Below, piece after piece: positions 1 through 8,864 of a DNA stretch of 64,000 nucleotides (within the stretch, counting starts at the first letter, position 1; every line of letters starts with the position of its first letter). The notes beneath the pieces were generated by a model. That model did not search any database. It saw only the letters and a program-made list of their open reading frames with translations, and was not told the origin of the DNA. A program made the translations under genes and the position numbers. Origin of the DNA: Meishania litoralis (GTDB lineage: Bacteria; Bacteroidota; Bacteroidia; Flavobacteriales; Flavobacteriaceae); contig NZ_JBHFPV010000002.1 of the NCBI RefSeq assembly GCF_042611095.1, positions 682,001-746,000 of the forward strand, read 5' to 3'.

Positions 1-299
1 GTAATCTTCGAAAGACTATCATTGAGTTCTACCAAACGTTCGGCGGCCAATTTGGCATACGGAAAAACCTTGATGGTCTTTCTACGAAGTATATAGTAAC
101 GTAGCTTTTCCTCATAATTTGGAAAGGAAAGCTTATTGAAAACATAAACCTCATCAAGATCGATCGCAGTACGGAAGATCGAATCACCCTCCATGATGAT
201 CATTTTCTCTTGAACGGAATCCAAGGGTTCTTCAGGAATCTGGGCCATCCCAAGAAAAACCATAAAACCCAATATATATATGAAAAGGTGTTTTTTCAT
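1..299 (-). CDS. DUF4294 domain protein, N-terminal part (runs off the window)
   Basis: The reverse strand from the ATG at 297-299 reads a Sec-type signal peptide (MKKHLFIYILGFMVFLGMAQ) and then an acidic stretch. A conserved block follows with 'DEVYVFNKLSF', 'YYILRRKTIKVFPYA' and 'RLVELNDSL', the pattern I associate with the Bacteroidota-restricted DUF4294 family. The C-terminus lies outside the window. The protein should be exported; its function is not known. It is divergent from the M42 aminopeptidase at 404, a neighbour pairing that is common in Flavobacteriaceae. Confidence 0.8.
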   Translation of the reverse strand, partial: MKKHLFIYILGFMVFLGMAQIPEEPLDSVQEKMIIMEGDSIFRTAIDLDEVYVFNKLSFPNYEEKLRYYILRRKTIKVFPYAKLAAERLVELNDSLSKI

Positions 300-376
300 C
301 TTCAAAACGACAACAAAAGCCCTGCCAAAATTACGATAATAAACTGCGGTTATTATTAATTAAAAGTGAATATTGC

Positions 377-384
377 TAAGTTTG
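377..384 (+). promoter_or_regulatory. -7 promoter box upstream of the M42 aminopeptidase
   Basis: TAAGTTTG matches the Bacteroidota sigma-A -7 consensus TAnnTTTG exactly and lies 19 nt before the ATG at 404. No clear TTG sits at the expected -33 distance, so this is supported by the -7 box only. Confidence 0.5.
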
Positions 385-403
385 TAAACAAATAAACTCG
401 AAA

Positions 404-1492
404 ATGGCCAATAAGAAAATACTTACCAAAAAATCTCTCGATTTCTTCGAAAAATACCTGAACAACGCATCGCCTACCGGTTATGAATGGGAAGGGCAAA
501 AACTTTGGATGGACTACCTGAAACCCTACGTGGATACCTTTATAACAGATACTTATGGTACGGCGGTTGGTGTTATCAATCCAGATGCCAAATATAAAGT
601 CGTCATTGAAGGGCACTCCGACGAGATTTCGTGGTACGTAAACTATATTACCGACAATGGGCTTATTTACGTAATCCGTAATGGAGGCAGCGACCACCAA
701 ATAGCTCCCTCTAAGTGGGTGAACATCCATACCAAAAAAGGTATTGTCGAAGGTATTTTCGGGTGGCCTGCGATCCATACCCGAAGCAGGACAAAAGAGG
801 AGCCCCCGAAGCTTGATAACATTACGATCGATGTAGGTGCCAAGAATAAAGAAGAGGTCGAAAAATTGGGCGTTCATGTAGGTTGTGTTATTACATACCC
901 AGATGGGTTCAAAGTGTTGAACAAAGACAAGTTCGTTTGCAGGGCCATCGATAATCGAGCTGGTGGGTTTATGATTGCCGAAGTGGCACGATTAATTCAT
1001 GAAAACAAGAAAAAACTCCCGTTCGGACTCTATATCACCAATTCGGTCCAAGAAGAAATCGGGTTACGCGGAGCCGAGATGATTACCAACAGGATCAAGC
1101 CCGATGTAGCGATCATCACCGATGTCTGTCATGATACCACGACCCCGATGATCGAGAAAAAGACCCAGGGGCATACCGAAATCGGCGCAGGACCCGTAAT
1201 TTCTTACGCACCGGCGGTTCAGAACAAGTTGCGCGAGCGCATCATCGAAACGGCCGAGGCCAAAAAGATACCCTTTCAACGATTGGCGGCCTCAAGATCC
1301 ACGGGAACCGACACCGACGCATTTGCCTACAGTAATGGTGGCGTTGCATCGGCATTGATATCGCTGCCGCTTCGTTATATGCATACCACCGTGGAAACGG
1401 TACATCGAGACGATGTGGAGAATGTAATCCGTTTGATGTATGAGACCTTGCTGACCATCAAATCGGGCGAAACGTTCAGTTATTTTGAATGA
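404..1492 (+). CDS. M42 family metallopeptidase (glutamyl aminopeptidase-like)
   Basis: This is a 362-residue cytosolic protein with the full M42 architecture, a di-metal aminopeptidase that trims peptides from the N-terminus. Visible signatures are 'EGHSDE' with the metal ligand His71, the bridging Asp in 'AIDNRAGG' (Asp183), the catalytic/metal Glu pair in 'NSVQEEIGLRGA' (Glu217-218), 'ITDVCHD' (Asp240) and the C-terminal His in 'RYMHTTVETVH' (His327). All expected ligands are present and the length is typical for the family. The ATG at 404 gives the conserved start, and a -7 promoter box lies just upstream. It could act as a general peptide-turnover aminopeptidase; the substrate cannot be read from the sequence. 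Confidence 0.92.
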   Translation: MANKKILTKKSLDFFEKYLNNASPTGYEWEGQKLWMDYLKPYVDTFITDTYGTAVGVINPDAKYKVVIEGHSDEISWYVNYITDNGLIYVIRNGGSDHQIAPSKWVNIHTKKGIVEGIFGWPAIHTRSRTKEEPPKLDNITIDVGAKNKEEVEKLGVHVGCVITYPDGFKVLNKDKFVCRAIDNRAGGFMIAEVARLIHENKKKLPFGLYITNSVQEEIGLRGAEMITNRIKPDVAIITDVCHDTTTPMIEKKTQGHTEIGAGPVISYAPAVQNKLRERIIETAEAKKIPFQRLAASRSTGTDTDAFAYSNGGVASALISLPLRYMHTTVETVHRDDVENVIRLMYETLLTIKSGETFSYFE

Positions 1493-1535
1493 TGCCGTAT
1501 AGATCCTTTTTTGGGGAGGAAGTTTTCTGATTTCT

Positions 1536-2084
1536 ATGGATGAACTTGTTGACATTCTCGATTCGGAAGGGAAATACACGGGAAAGACTGCCCTTAAATC
1601 GGAGGCGCATCGCCAAGGATTGTTTCACCCCACCGTTCATATTTGGTTTTATACCAAAAATGGTCAATTATTGATTCAACAACGTGCAAAAACAAAGGAT
1701 ACCCACCCCCTGCTATGGGACGTTTCAGTGGCCGGACATGTTGGTGCGGGTGAAGATATCGAGCTTTCGGCCATTAGGGAGATTCAAGAGGAAATAGGGC
1801 TTGCCGTATCAATAAACGGTCTTGACTTCATTGGCACCGTGAAAGAAGTACATAAAATCGCCGAAGATTTTACAGATTGCGAGTTCCATCATATCTTTTT
1901 GAGCGAATTGAAAGTACCTTTGAAAAGTTTAAAAAGACAAGTAAACGAAGTGCAGGCTTTGCGGCTTATTCCCTTAACACAATTTTCAGAAGAGACCTGG
2001 GGTATGGCAAAACTTCATGAATACGTGCCCCATGACGTGGAATATTATAAAAGAATCATTGGCGAAATACAGTCCCGGTTATAG
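1536..2084 (+). CDS. Nudix hydrolase, IPP-isomerase-like (YfcD type)
   Basis: This 182-residue protein carries a perfect Nudix box (G-x5-E-x7-REUxEExGU) spanning residues 67-89, from 'GHVGAG' to 'REIQEEIGL'. The flanking 'LLIQQRAKTKDTHPLLWDVSVAGH' region is typical of the Nudix subgroup related to type I isopentenyl-diphosphate isomerase, often annotated YfcD. The substrate is not evident; hydrolysis of a nucleoside-diphosphate-linked compound is the family expectation. It follows the M42 gene by 43 bp and may be co-transcribed. Its stop overlaps the end of hisS by 6 bp tail to tail, with no terminator visible between them. Confidence 0.85.
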   Translation: MDELVDILDSEGKYTGKTALKSEAHRQGLFHPTVHIWFYTKNGQLLIQQRAKTKDTHPLLWDVSVAGHVGAGEDIELSAIREIQEEIGLAVSINGLDFIGTVKEVHKIAEDFTDCEFHHIFLSELKVPLKSLKRQVNEVQALRLIPLTQFSEETWGMAKLHEYVPHDVEYYKRIIGEIQSRL

Positions 2085-3455
2085 ATCTTGAACAAACTCT
2101 TCGGGCCTTTCAAGATCAAAACTTTTTTGACCGCCATCCATCATATTCTTTACCACAAAGGTGTTTTTGGCCAATTCTTCGGCCCCGATCAAGATAACAT
2201 AAGGTACTTTTCTGTTATTGGCGTATTTGAATTGTTTTTGGATTTTAGCATCCGATGGATATAAATCTGCCTTGACACCTGCCTTTCGCAGCGTTGAAAT
2301 CAACTTCAAGGAAGCCAAGGCTTCTTTTTCGCCAAAATTGAGGCAGAGCACCTCTAAGGATTGCTCAATGCTTTCCGGAAAAAGTTCCAGTTCTTCGAGC
2401 ACCAAATATATTCGGTCAAGACCAAAAGATATGCCAACCCCACTGACATCGTTAAGTCCGAAGATTCCGGTAAGGTCATCATAACGGCCTCCACCTCCAA
2501 TCGAACCCATGTTGATATTTTTAGGTGCGGAAACCTCGAAAATCGCCCCTGTATAATAGTTGAGCCCACGGGCAAGGGTAACATCGATCTCCAATTTAGC
2601 TACTTCAAGCCCCAATTGCTCAACGGTTTGTACGATAAATCGCAAGTCCTCTACGCCGGCACTTCCTTCTTCCGAAGTTTTGAGCATCAGGCCAAGCGCA
2701 TCCAATTGTTCAAGATTTGTGCCCGATAGTGAAAAAAGTGGTGCGACTTTTTCAATGGCCGCTTCGGAAATGCCTTTGTTGAGCATCTCTTTTTCAACAC
2801 CTTCCCTCCCTATCTTATCCAATTTATCCAAGGCGACCGTAAAATCGACCAAAAGATGTTTTGCACCAATTACCTCGGAAATGCCCGAAAGAATCTTTCT
2901 ATTGTTCAATTTTATGGTAACCCCTTGCAATTTTAGGTCCGAAAAAACCGCATCGTACAGCTGAATGAATTCCACTTCCTGCAAAAGGGAATTGGCACCC
3001 ACCACATCGGCATCGCATTGGTAAAATTCGCGAAAACGTCCTTTCTGTGGGCGGTCAGCGCGCCATACCGGTTGGATCTGATAACGCTTGAAAGGGAATT
3101 CGATTTCGTTGCGGTGCATTACGACATAACGCGCAAAAGGAACCGTAAGATCATAGCGCAAGGCCTTCTCGGTTATTTTAGGTCCTAACGAAGTACTGTC
3201 CTTTGAACTGTACGTATAGTCATCGACCTTACTGATAAAATCTCCCGAGTTCAAAATCTTAAAAATCAGTCGGTCGCCCTCGTCCCCATATTTTCCCAGC
3301 AAGGTTTCTGAATTCTCAAAAGAAGGCGTCTCAATGGGCTGAAAACCAAAAACCTGAAAATGCTTCTGGATAATCCCCGTAATATAATTCCGTTTTATTA
3401 CTTCATTTGGTGAGAAATCCCTTGTGCCTTTTGGTATACTAGGTTTTTGTGCCAT
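2079..3455 (-). CDS. hisS: Histidyl-tRNA synthetase
   Basis: This is a class II aminoacyl-tRNA synthetase of 458 residues that charges tRNA-His. The N-terminus has the 'PKGTRDFSP' motif, motif 2 is 'YQIQPVWRADRPQKGRFREF', and the histidine-binding loops are 'LARGLNYYTGAIFEV' and 'SIGGGGRYDDLTG'. Motif 3 is 'GVGISFGLDRI', and a C-terminal anticodon-binding domain starts near residue 360. The length and the order of motifs are normal for the bacterial enzyme. The start is set by the conserved N-terminus and by a consensus promoter 17 bp upstream. It stands alone on its strand and converges on the Nudix gene. Confidence 0.97.
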   Translation of the reverse strand: MAQKPSIPKGTRDFSPNEVIKRNYITGIIQKHFQVFGFQPIETPSFENSETLLGKYGDEGDRLIFKILNSGDFISKVDDYTYSSKDSTSLGPKITEKALRYDLTVPFARYVVMHRNEIEFPFKRYQIQPVWRADRPQKGRFREFYQCDADVVGANSLLQEVEFIQLYDAVFSDLKLQGVTIKLNNRKILSGISEVIGAKHLLVDFTVALDKLDKIGREGVEKEMLNKGISEAAIEKVAPLFSLSGTNLEQLDALGLMLKTSEEGSAGVEDLRFIVQTVEQLGLEVAKLEIDVTLARGLNYYTGAIFEVSAPKNINMGSIGGGGRYDDLTGIFGLNDVSGVGISFGLDRIYLVLEELELFPESIEQSLEVLCLNFGEKEALASLKLISTLRKAGVKADLYPSDAKIQKQFKYANNRKVPYVILIGAEELAKNTFVVKNMMDGGQKSFDLERPEEFVQDL

Positions 3456-3472
3456 AATCTTGAATCAAGATA

Positions 3473-3503
3473 CAAATATATGCCTCACTTCAATCCATTC
3501 CAA
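3473..3503 (-). promoter_or_regulatory. Bacteroidota sigma-A promoter for hisS
   Basis: On the minus strand a TTG (3501-3503) is followed by exactly 20 nt and TATATTTG (3473-3480), a full match to TTG-N17-23-TAnnTTTG. The hisS ATG lies 17 nt downstream of the -7 box. Confidence 0.75.
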
Positions 3504-3588
3504 AGGAGCGGAAACATCATTTAGGCGAATAATGTGCGATTTAGGAAATATTACCTTTTACATATAGAATACTGCCCTATCAAGAAGG

Positions 3589-4065
3589 CTAAACCTGGTC
3601 TATGATTTCATCGAACCATCGGTAGAGGTCGCCCTTGGTAATGACCGCCCCCTGCTCTATCAAATTAAATTTGTCGAGGTTATGATCCTCGGAATATGCT
3701 TTTGAAGCCGTAAGGTATTCCACAAAATCGGATTGCCAGTTTTTCTTGAACCATTCAAAACCGATATCGGTCGTCAAATCGATATCGGGATTCAAAATCT
3801 TGGTCGAGATCAATTTGATTTCCTTTTCCCCACAATGAAAAAGATGCATGTGAGATGCGGAAACATTTTCCAAATACACAACGTTTTTCAGGACACCCTC
3901 CCAGATCAGCTCGCTAAAGACATCAAGTTCTTCCTCGGCAACCTGGGGCTTTTCGGTTTTCAACCTTTGCCACTCCTCTGCCGTGATGGACTGGGTCGCC
4001 AAAAAATTTATGAACTCGGGATGGAGTTCTTCCAATTGTTGCTTTGTGAGTCTTCTATACTTCAA
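3589..4065 (-). CDS. Conserved Flavobacteriia protein (DUF6495-like)
   Basis: This is a 158-residue soluble acidic protein without a signal peptide, membrane segment or recognisable catalytic motif. The beginning 'MKYRRLTKQQLEELHPEFINFLATQSI' is very typical of a small Flavobacteriia-restricted family that I recall as DUF6495. The function is unknown. It sits alone between hisS and the rplI terminator. I am sure that it is a gene because of its typical codon use and conserved start, but less sure of the family name. Confidence 0.75.
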   Translation of the reverse strand: MKYRRLTKQQLEELHPEFINFLATQSITAEEWQRLKTEKPQVAEEELDVFSELIWEGVLKNVVYLENVSASHMHLFHCGEKEIKLISTKILNPDIDLTTDIGFEWFKKNWQSDFVEYLTASKAYSEDHNLDKFNLIEQGAVITKGDLYRWFDEIIDQV

Positions 4066-4180
4066 TACAAAAAGTTATTAACATTTTGAAAAACAAATAC
4101 TTAACATTACATTAAGGTTAAGTGAACGATCGATCTCGATGATTTGGTCTTGCTTTGATCTATTGCAAAATAAAAGCAAT

Positions 4181-4224
4181 AAAAAACCGCACAATCTACA
4201 AAAATTGGAGATGTGCGGTCTTTT
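4181..4224 (-). terminator. Rho-independent terminator after rplI
   Basis: The 8-bp stem ACCGCACA (4186-4193) pairs with TGTGCGGT (4212-4219) across an 18-nt loop. In the minus direction the stem is followed by a run of six T. It closes the rpsF-rpsR-rplI operon. Confidence 0.75.
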
Positions 4225-4238
4225 GAATTCAAAATCGT

Positions 4239-4691
4239 TTATTTGGCCTCGGCCACAACTTCAAAGGGAAAATCTACGATAACATCCCTATGTAAACGAA
4301 TCTTTGCATTATAGGGTCCGGTTCTTTTAACCGTTCCTCCTTGAATATTGATAAACTTCCTGTCGATTTCGTGACCGACTTTCTCTAAGGCCGACACCAA
4401 ATCTATTGTAGTGACCGAACCGAATAATTTGTCCCCGGCTCCTGTCTTTGCAGGTATCTTCAAATCAAGGTTTTTCAAAGCTTCGGCAGTCTTATTGGCC
4501 GCGTCAACAATTTTCTTCTCTTTATGGGCACGTTGCTTTAGATTTTCGGCCAAGACTTTTTTCGCCGAAGGGGTGGCCAATGTGGCCAAACCCTTTGGAA
4601 TAAGAAAATTTCTGCCGTAACCATTTTTTACGCTGACCAAATCGTCTTTAAACCCTAGGTCTTGAACGTCTTCTTTCAATATAAGTTCCAT
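4239..4691 (-). CDS. rplI: 50S ribosomal protein L9
   Basis: This 150-residue protein starts 'MELILKEDVQDLGFKDDLVSV' and has the L9 signature 'KNGYGRNFLIPKGLA' that binds 23S rRNA. A lysine-rich connecting helix (about residues 45-80) and a globular C-terminal domain ending 'DVIVDFPFEVVAEAK' follow. It is the last gene of the rpsF-rpsR-rplI operon, 12 bp after rpsR, and is followed by a clear terminator. The length is typical. Confidence 0.97.
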   Translation of the reverse strand: MELILKEDVQDLGFKDDLVSVKNGYGRNFLIPKGLATLATPSAKKVLAENLKQRAHKEKKIVDAANKTAEALKNLDLKIPAKTGAGDKLFGSVTTIDLVSALEKVGHEIDRKFINIQGGTVKRTGPYNAKIRLHRDVIVDFPFEVVAEAK

Positions 4692-4703
4692 GGTGCGTTT
4701 CTT

Positions 4704-5000
4704 TTATTTTAATAAATCGCCTACATAAGGCATTAAGGCCAAATGACGTGCCCTTTTGACCGCTTGGGCCACTTTTCGTTGATACTTCAACGAGGTTCCG
4801 GTAAGTCTTCGCGGCAATAATTTTCCTTGCTCGTTGACCAATTTCATTAGAAAGTCAGCGTCTTTATAATCGATATACTTAATACCCGATTTTTTGAAAC
4901 GACAATACTTTTTCTTGGTATTGGTCTCGATGTTCAAAGGAGTCAGATATCTGATATCCCCATCCTTTTTTCCTTTAGCCTGTTGTTCTATAGATGCCAT
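4704..5000 (-). CDS. rpsR: 30S ribosomal protein S18
   Basis: This is a 98-residue basic protein with the S18 core 'YRYLTPLNIETN', 'KKYCRFKKSGIKYIDYKD' and 'LLPRRLTGTSLKYQRKVAQA'. S18 binds the 16S platform as a heterodimer with S6, encoded immediately upstream (5 bp gap). The N-terminal extension 'MASIEQQAKGKKDGD' is normal for Bacteroidota. Confidence 0.97.
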   Translation of the reverse strand: MASIEQQAKGKKDGDIRYLTPLNIETNTKKKYCRFKKSGIKYIDYKDADFLMKLVNEQGKLLPRRLTGTSLKYQRKVAQAVKRARHLALMPYVGDLLK

Positions 5001-5005
5001 AGTAC

Positions 5006-5347
5006 TTATGCTTTAGCTGTTTTTAACCTTGTTCTTCTTTTCTCTGCCCATTCTATGGCATGTTTGTCCAACCTTACGGTCAAAAAGCGCATTACACGCT
5101 CATCTCTTCTGAACTCTTGTTCATAGGTGGTGATTACCTCACCAGGTGCGGTAAACTCGAACAAGTGGTAAAAACCACTTTTTTTGTGTTGGATGGGATA
5201 AGCCAATTTCTTTAGGCCCCAATTCTCTTTGGAGACCATTTTGGCTCCATTCTTAATTAAGAAATCCTCAAATTTCTTAACTGTTTCCGCTATCTGATCA
5301 TCAGAAAGCACGGGATTCAAAATGAAAACAGTTTCGTAATGGTTCAT
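5006..5347 (-). CDS. rpsF: 30S ribosomal protein S6
   Basis: S6 (113 residues) starts at the ATG at 5345-5347 with 'MNHYETVFILNPVLSDDQIAE' and keeps the 'NWGLKKLAYPIQHKKSGFYHLFEF' core. An open frame extends 17 codons further upstream, but that part covers the promoter and is not part of the family, so the downstream ATG is chosen. S6 pairs with S18 on the ribosome. It is the first gene of a three-gene ribosomal operon with a consensus promoter just upstream and a short leader. Confidence 0.96.
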   Translation of the reverse strand: MNHYETVFILNPVLSDDQIAETVKKFEDFLIKNGAKMVSKENWGLKKLAYPIQHKKSGFYHLFEFTAPGEVITTYEQEFRRDERVMRFLTVRLDKHAIEWAEKRRTRLKTAKA

Positions 5348-5369
5348 AAATATTATATTTTTTGGAGCG

Positions 5370-5400
5370 CAAAAATAAGAATATTTACCACACTTCACAA
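5370..5400 (-). promoter_or_regulatory. Bacteroidota sigma-A promoter for the rpsF operon
   Basis: On the minus strand TTG (5398-5400) is followed by 20 nt and TATTTTTG (5370-5377), an exact consensus. The rpsF ATG follows 22 nt after the box, which supports 5347 rather than 5398 as the start. Confidence 0.75.
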
Positions 5401-5518
5401 GAAAACGGAAAATTCTTCGTTATAGCTAGGAACAATCATAAAAATTGAACTTAACCAAATCTTAACCTATGGTCATCCGCCATTTACACAGGAAACCGCG
5501 CAATGTTTACAACTTTTG

Positions 5519-5549
5519 TTGTAGATACGTGGGTTTTTTCGGTACTTTG
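5519..5549 (+). promoter_or_regulatory. Probable promoter for the LytTR response regulator
   Basis: TTG (5519-5521), a 20-nt spacer, then GTACTTTG (5542-5549), which differs from TAnnTTTG at its first base only when aligned at this spacing. The gene starts 32 nt downstream. Confidence 0.45.
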
Positions 5550-5581
5550 TCGATGATTTAACCCCACAAATCAACCCATTT

Positions 5582-6274
5582 ATGAAATTAAGAAGCATTA
5601 TTGTTGACGATTCGTCCATGCAGCGGATGGCGGTCGCGAAACTGGTCAACAACCACCCAAATCTTGCTATGGTGGCCGAGTACAGCAATGCGATCGAAGC
5701 GAAGAACGGCATTAAGAACAATGAGATCGATCTTATCTTTTTAGATGTAGAAATGCCGATTATCAACGGGTTCGACCTACTCGAATCACTGGAAAACAGT
5801 CCACAGGTCATTTTGATCACCGGTAAGCCTGATTATGCCTTAAAAGCTTTTGATTACGATGTTACGGATTATCTTCACAAGCCCATCACCATGGCGCGTT
5901 TCGATGCTTCCGTTAAACGTGCCGTTGCCAAGTATGAGCAAATGCATAAGGTCAATGAAGATGAAGAGCATATCTTCGTCAAGAGCAACCTTAAAAAGCG
6001 TAAGGTTATCCTTAACGATATCAAATGGATAGAAGCATTGGGCGATTACATCAAGTTGGTGACCGATGAGGCCAATATCGTAATCTTATCGACGATGAAA
6101 TCGTTTGAAAAGCAATTGCCGCAAGAGAAATTCTTACGTATCCACAAATCGTATATCATCAATTTGGAAAAAGTAGAAAAATTCAACAGTAAAAATGTTG
6201 AAGTAAGTGGAAGGTCTATTCCTTTGAGCAGAAATAAAAAGACAGAATTGGCCGAAGCGCTGAGCAACGTTTAA
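5582..6274 (+). CDS. LytTR-family response regulator
   Basis: This 230-residue protein has an N-terminal receiver domain (about residues 1-120) with the acidic pair Asp9-Asp10, the phospho-acceptor Asp55 in 'LIFLDVEMP', Thr80 in 'VILITGKPDYA' and the conserved Lys100 in 'DYLHKPI'. A C-terminal LytTR DNA-binding domain (about 130-228) shows 'IFVKSNLKKRKV', 'KWIEALGDYIKLV' and 'FLRIHKSYIINL'. LytTR regulators bind direct repeats through beta strands rather than a helix-turn-helix. No histidine kinase gene is near, so this is an orphan regulator in the window; its partner and targets are unknown. A strong terminator follows. Confidence 0.93.
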   Translation: MKLRSIIVDDSSMQRMAVAKLVNNHPNLAMVAEYSNAIEAKNGIKNNEIDLIFLDVEMPIINGFDLLESLENSPQVILITGKPDYALKAFDYDVTDYLHKPITMARFDASVKRAVAKYEQMHKVNEDEEHIFVKSNLKKRKVILNDIKWIEALGDYIKLVTDEANIVILSTMKSFEKQLPQEKFLRIHKSYIINLEKVEKFNSKNVEVSGRSIPLSRNKKTELAEALSNV

Positions 6275-6293
6275 CACTGTCTTTCAAAATATT

Positions 6294-6331
6294 AAATCGC
6301 CGTTTTCGAAAAGGAAGCGGCGATTTTTTTT
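6294..6331 (+). terminator. Rho-independent terminator after the LytTR regulator
   Basis: AAATCGCCG (6294-6302) pairs with CGGCGATTT (6318-6326), followed by a run of T. It separates the regulator from the convergent priA. Confidence 0.8.
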
Positions 6332-6340
6332 ATGCATATT

Positions 6341-8797
6341 TTATATGTGGTCCACATTATAAATGACCCGGACACTTCTGTACTGCGAAATCGCATTGAA
6401 TGATTTCTCGACTCTCTTAATACTGTTTTTTGTTTTTGAAATCGATTCTTCGAGCGACATTTTTACAATGACATTTTTTAAGAATTGATTACGAATACGG
6501 GCAACCGGTGGGTATTCAGGGCCTAGTATTGTACTCATGAGCGTGTTGCGCAATGATTTGGCGAACCATTCGGCCGCTTCGTTCAACCTGTTGTATTCTT
6601 TGTGCTTAAAGGTTATTTTGATGATCCTATTGGTCGGGGGGTATATAAATTGCTCCCGTTCATAAATCTGCTCTTTGTACATGCCTGCGTAATCTCCCGT
6701 AGTTACCTGTTTCAATATTTGGTGATATGGATTATACGATTGGATGATTACCCTGCCTCGTTTTTTCGTACGGCCCGCCCTACCGGCCACTTGGGTCAAT
6801 AATTGAAAACTGCGTTCATGGGCACGAAAATCGGGGAAATTCAAAAGGGAATCCGCGTTCATGATGCCTACGAGGCCTACATTTCTGAAATCAAGACCTT
6901 TGGTCAACATTTGCGTACCGACCAAAACATCGAATTGTTGCTGTTCGAAGGCCGTTATTATCTTTTCATAGGCATGTTTGCCCCTGGTCGTATCCAAATC
7001 CATTCTACCGACCTTTACTTTAGGAAACAATTCATGAAGCTCTTGCTCTACTTGTTCGGTACCGAAACCCTTGGTGTCGAGCGTCGCAGATCCACAGGCC
7101 AAACAGCTTTCTTGCAATGCCATATGATGACCGCAATAATGGCAGCGCAACTGTTTTCGATATTGGTGATAGGTCAGGCTGACATCGCAATTCGGACATT
7201 GCGGTGCATGTCCGCAAGTAGTGCATTCAACGATCGGGGCATATCCTCTGCGATTTTGGAACAGGATGATCTGTTCACCTTCAATTAGGCTTTCATTGAT
7301 TTCTTCCAAAAGTCGCTCCGAAAAATGGCCTTTCATCCTTCGCTTTCTGGTCTGCTCCTTTAAGTCTACCAATTCCATTTCAGGCATCAAAACGTTGCCG
7401 AACCTTCTATCGATGCGCGCGTAACCATATTTTCCGGTGCGGGCATTGTGAAAAGTCTCGATGCTCGGCGTTGCTGAGCCTAAAAGTATATTACATGTAT
7501 GTAATCTAGAAAGCACTATGGCGGCATCTCGGGCGTGGTAACGCGGCGCAGGATCAAACTGCTTGAAAGATCCCTCGTGTTCTTCATCAACGATGATCAG
7601 TCCCAAATCGGAAAAGGGCAAAAAGAGTGCGGACCGTGCCCCGATTACAATTTGTGCCTTTGGGTTTTTATGGAGTACGTTGTTCCATACCTCTACCCTT
7701 TCATTGCTACTGTATTTGGAATGGTAAACGGATACCTTATCGCCAAAATACTGTTGCAATCTTGCGATCAGTTGGGTGGTAAGTGCAATTTCAGGAAGCA
7801 GATATAGGGCTTGCTTACCCGTTTGAATACATTTTTCGATCAATTCGACATAGACCTCCGTCTTTCCGGAAGAAGTAACCCCGTGCAACAAAGTAACTTT
7901 TTGTTTTTCAAAGTTTTGAACTATAGTTTCTAAAGCATTTTTTTGGATCTCGTTAAGCTGTTTGAATTCGGCGTTCTCCCCTTCGCCCTCATATGAGATA
8001 CGATCCTGTCGTACGTAGTATTCTTCCAATATTTCTTTATCGACCAATGACTTGATCACCGCTTTGGAACCACCACTCGTCTTTTCCAGGTCATTGACGG
8101 AAATCGGCTTTTTACTGCTGGCCTGCAATTGAAAAAGTGCAAGAACGACCTGGCTCTGTTTCGGTGCCCGCGACAGGCTTTGTAAAAGGGCTTCCAACTT
8201 ATCTTCGGAAAGAAATTCCCGGCCCATTTTCACATAGCGCACCAATTTGGGCCTATATTGCTCGTATATTTCTTCCTTTAGAACAATGGCATTTTTGGCG
8301 AGCAATCTGTTCAACACGGGCAGTACGTTCTTTCGTTCGATTATTGCACTTACCTCATGTACCTTAAGCGATGATTGGTGCTGTAGTGCTTCATAGACCA
8401 AGAACTCGTCATCTTTTAAATCAGATTCATCAACTTCTGTATGCGGTTTTTTTAAGATCAGCGTTTCACTTTCCAAAAGAAAGGCACTTGGCAACGCACT
8501 TCGCAGTACTTCACCGATCGTGCACATATAATAATCGCAAATCCACTGCCAGTGATGTAATTGTACGGTGTTCACTATGGGTGTCTCATCAAGAATCTGA
8601 TGGATTTCCTTTGCCTCGTACACCGTAGGTGCCTTTGAGTGGATTTCGGAAACGAGACCCGTGTATATTTTCGATTTGCCAAAGGGAACGGCCACGCGCA
8701 TTCCCGGACTCAAAAAATCGGCCTCCGATGGGGTAACACTATAGGTAAAACATTTTTCTAATGGAATGGGTAAGATTACGTCGATAAAGTGCTGCAT
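6341..8797 (-). CDS. priA: Primosomal protein N' (replication restart helicase PriA)
   Basis: PriA reloads the replisome at stalled forks by binding fork DNA and unwinding 3'-5'. In this 818-residue protein the 3'-binding domain begins 'MQHFIDVILPIPLEKCFTY'. Walker A 'GVTSSGKT' is at 306-313, the DEEH box at 404-407, and 'GSATPS' near 440. Eight zinc-binding cysteines lie in pairs (Cys525/528, 534/537, 552/555, 565/568) and the late motif 'QVAGRAGR' is present, so the helicase should be active. The length is typical of Bacteroidota PriA. The 163 bp upstream of the start, before the DUF2147 stop, may hold its promoter together with a degenerate repeat. Confidence 0.96.
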   Translation of the reverse strand: MQHFIDVILPIPLEKCFTYSVTPSEADFLSPGMRVAVPFGKSKIYTGLVSEIHSKAPTVYEAKEIHQILDETPIVNTVQLHHWQWICDYYMCTIGEVLRSALPSAFLLESETLILKKPHTEVDESDLKDDEFLVYEALQHQSSLKVHEVSAIIERKNVLPVLNRLLAKNAIVLKEEIYEQYRPKLVRYVKMGREFLSEDKLEALLQSLSRAPKQSQVVLALFQLQASSKKPISVNDLEKTSGGSKAVIKSLVDKEILEEYYVRQDRISYEGEGENAEFKQLNEIQKNALETIVQNFEKQKVTLLHGVTSSGKTEVYVELIEKCIQTGKQALYLLPEIALTTQLIARLQQYFGDKVSVYHSKYSSNERVEVWNNVLHKNPKAQIVIGARSALFLPFSDLGLIIVDEEHEGSFKQFDPAPRYHARDAAIVLSRLHTCNILLGSATPSIETFHNARTGKYGYARIDRRFGNVLMPEMELVDLKEQTRKRRMKGHFSERLLEEINESLIEGEQIILFQNRRGYAPIVECTTCGHAPQCPNCDVSLTYHQYRKQLRCHYCGHHMALQESCLACGSATLDTKGFGTEQVEQELHELFPKVKVGRMDLDTTRGKHAYEKIITAFEQQQFDVLVGTQMLTKGLDFRNVGLVGIMNADSLLNFPDFRAHERSFQLLTQVAGRAGRTKKRGRVIIQSYNPYHQILKQVTTGDYAGMYKEQIYEREQFIYPPTNRIIKITFKHKEYNRLNEAAEWFAKSLRNTLMSTILGPEYPPVARIRNQFLKNVIVKMSLEESISKTKNSIKRVEKSFNAISQYRSVRVIYNVDHI

Positions 8798-8864
8798 GAT
8801 TTAGGGATACTTGATTACAAGTTAATCGCGGAACAACGAATGGTGATTTTAGAGTTCTGAACCG

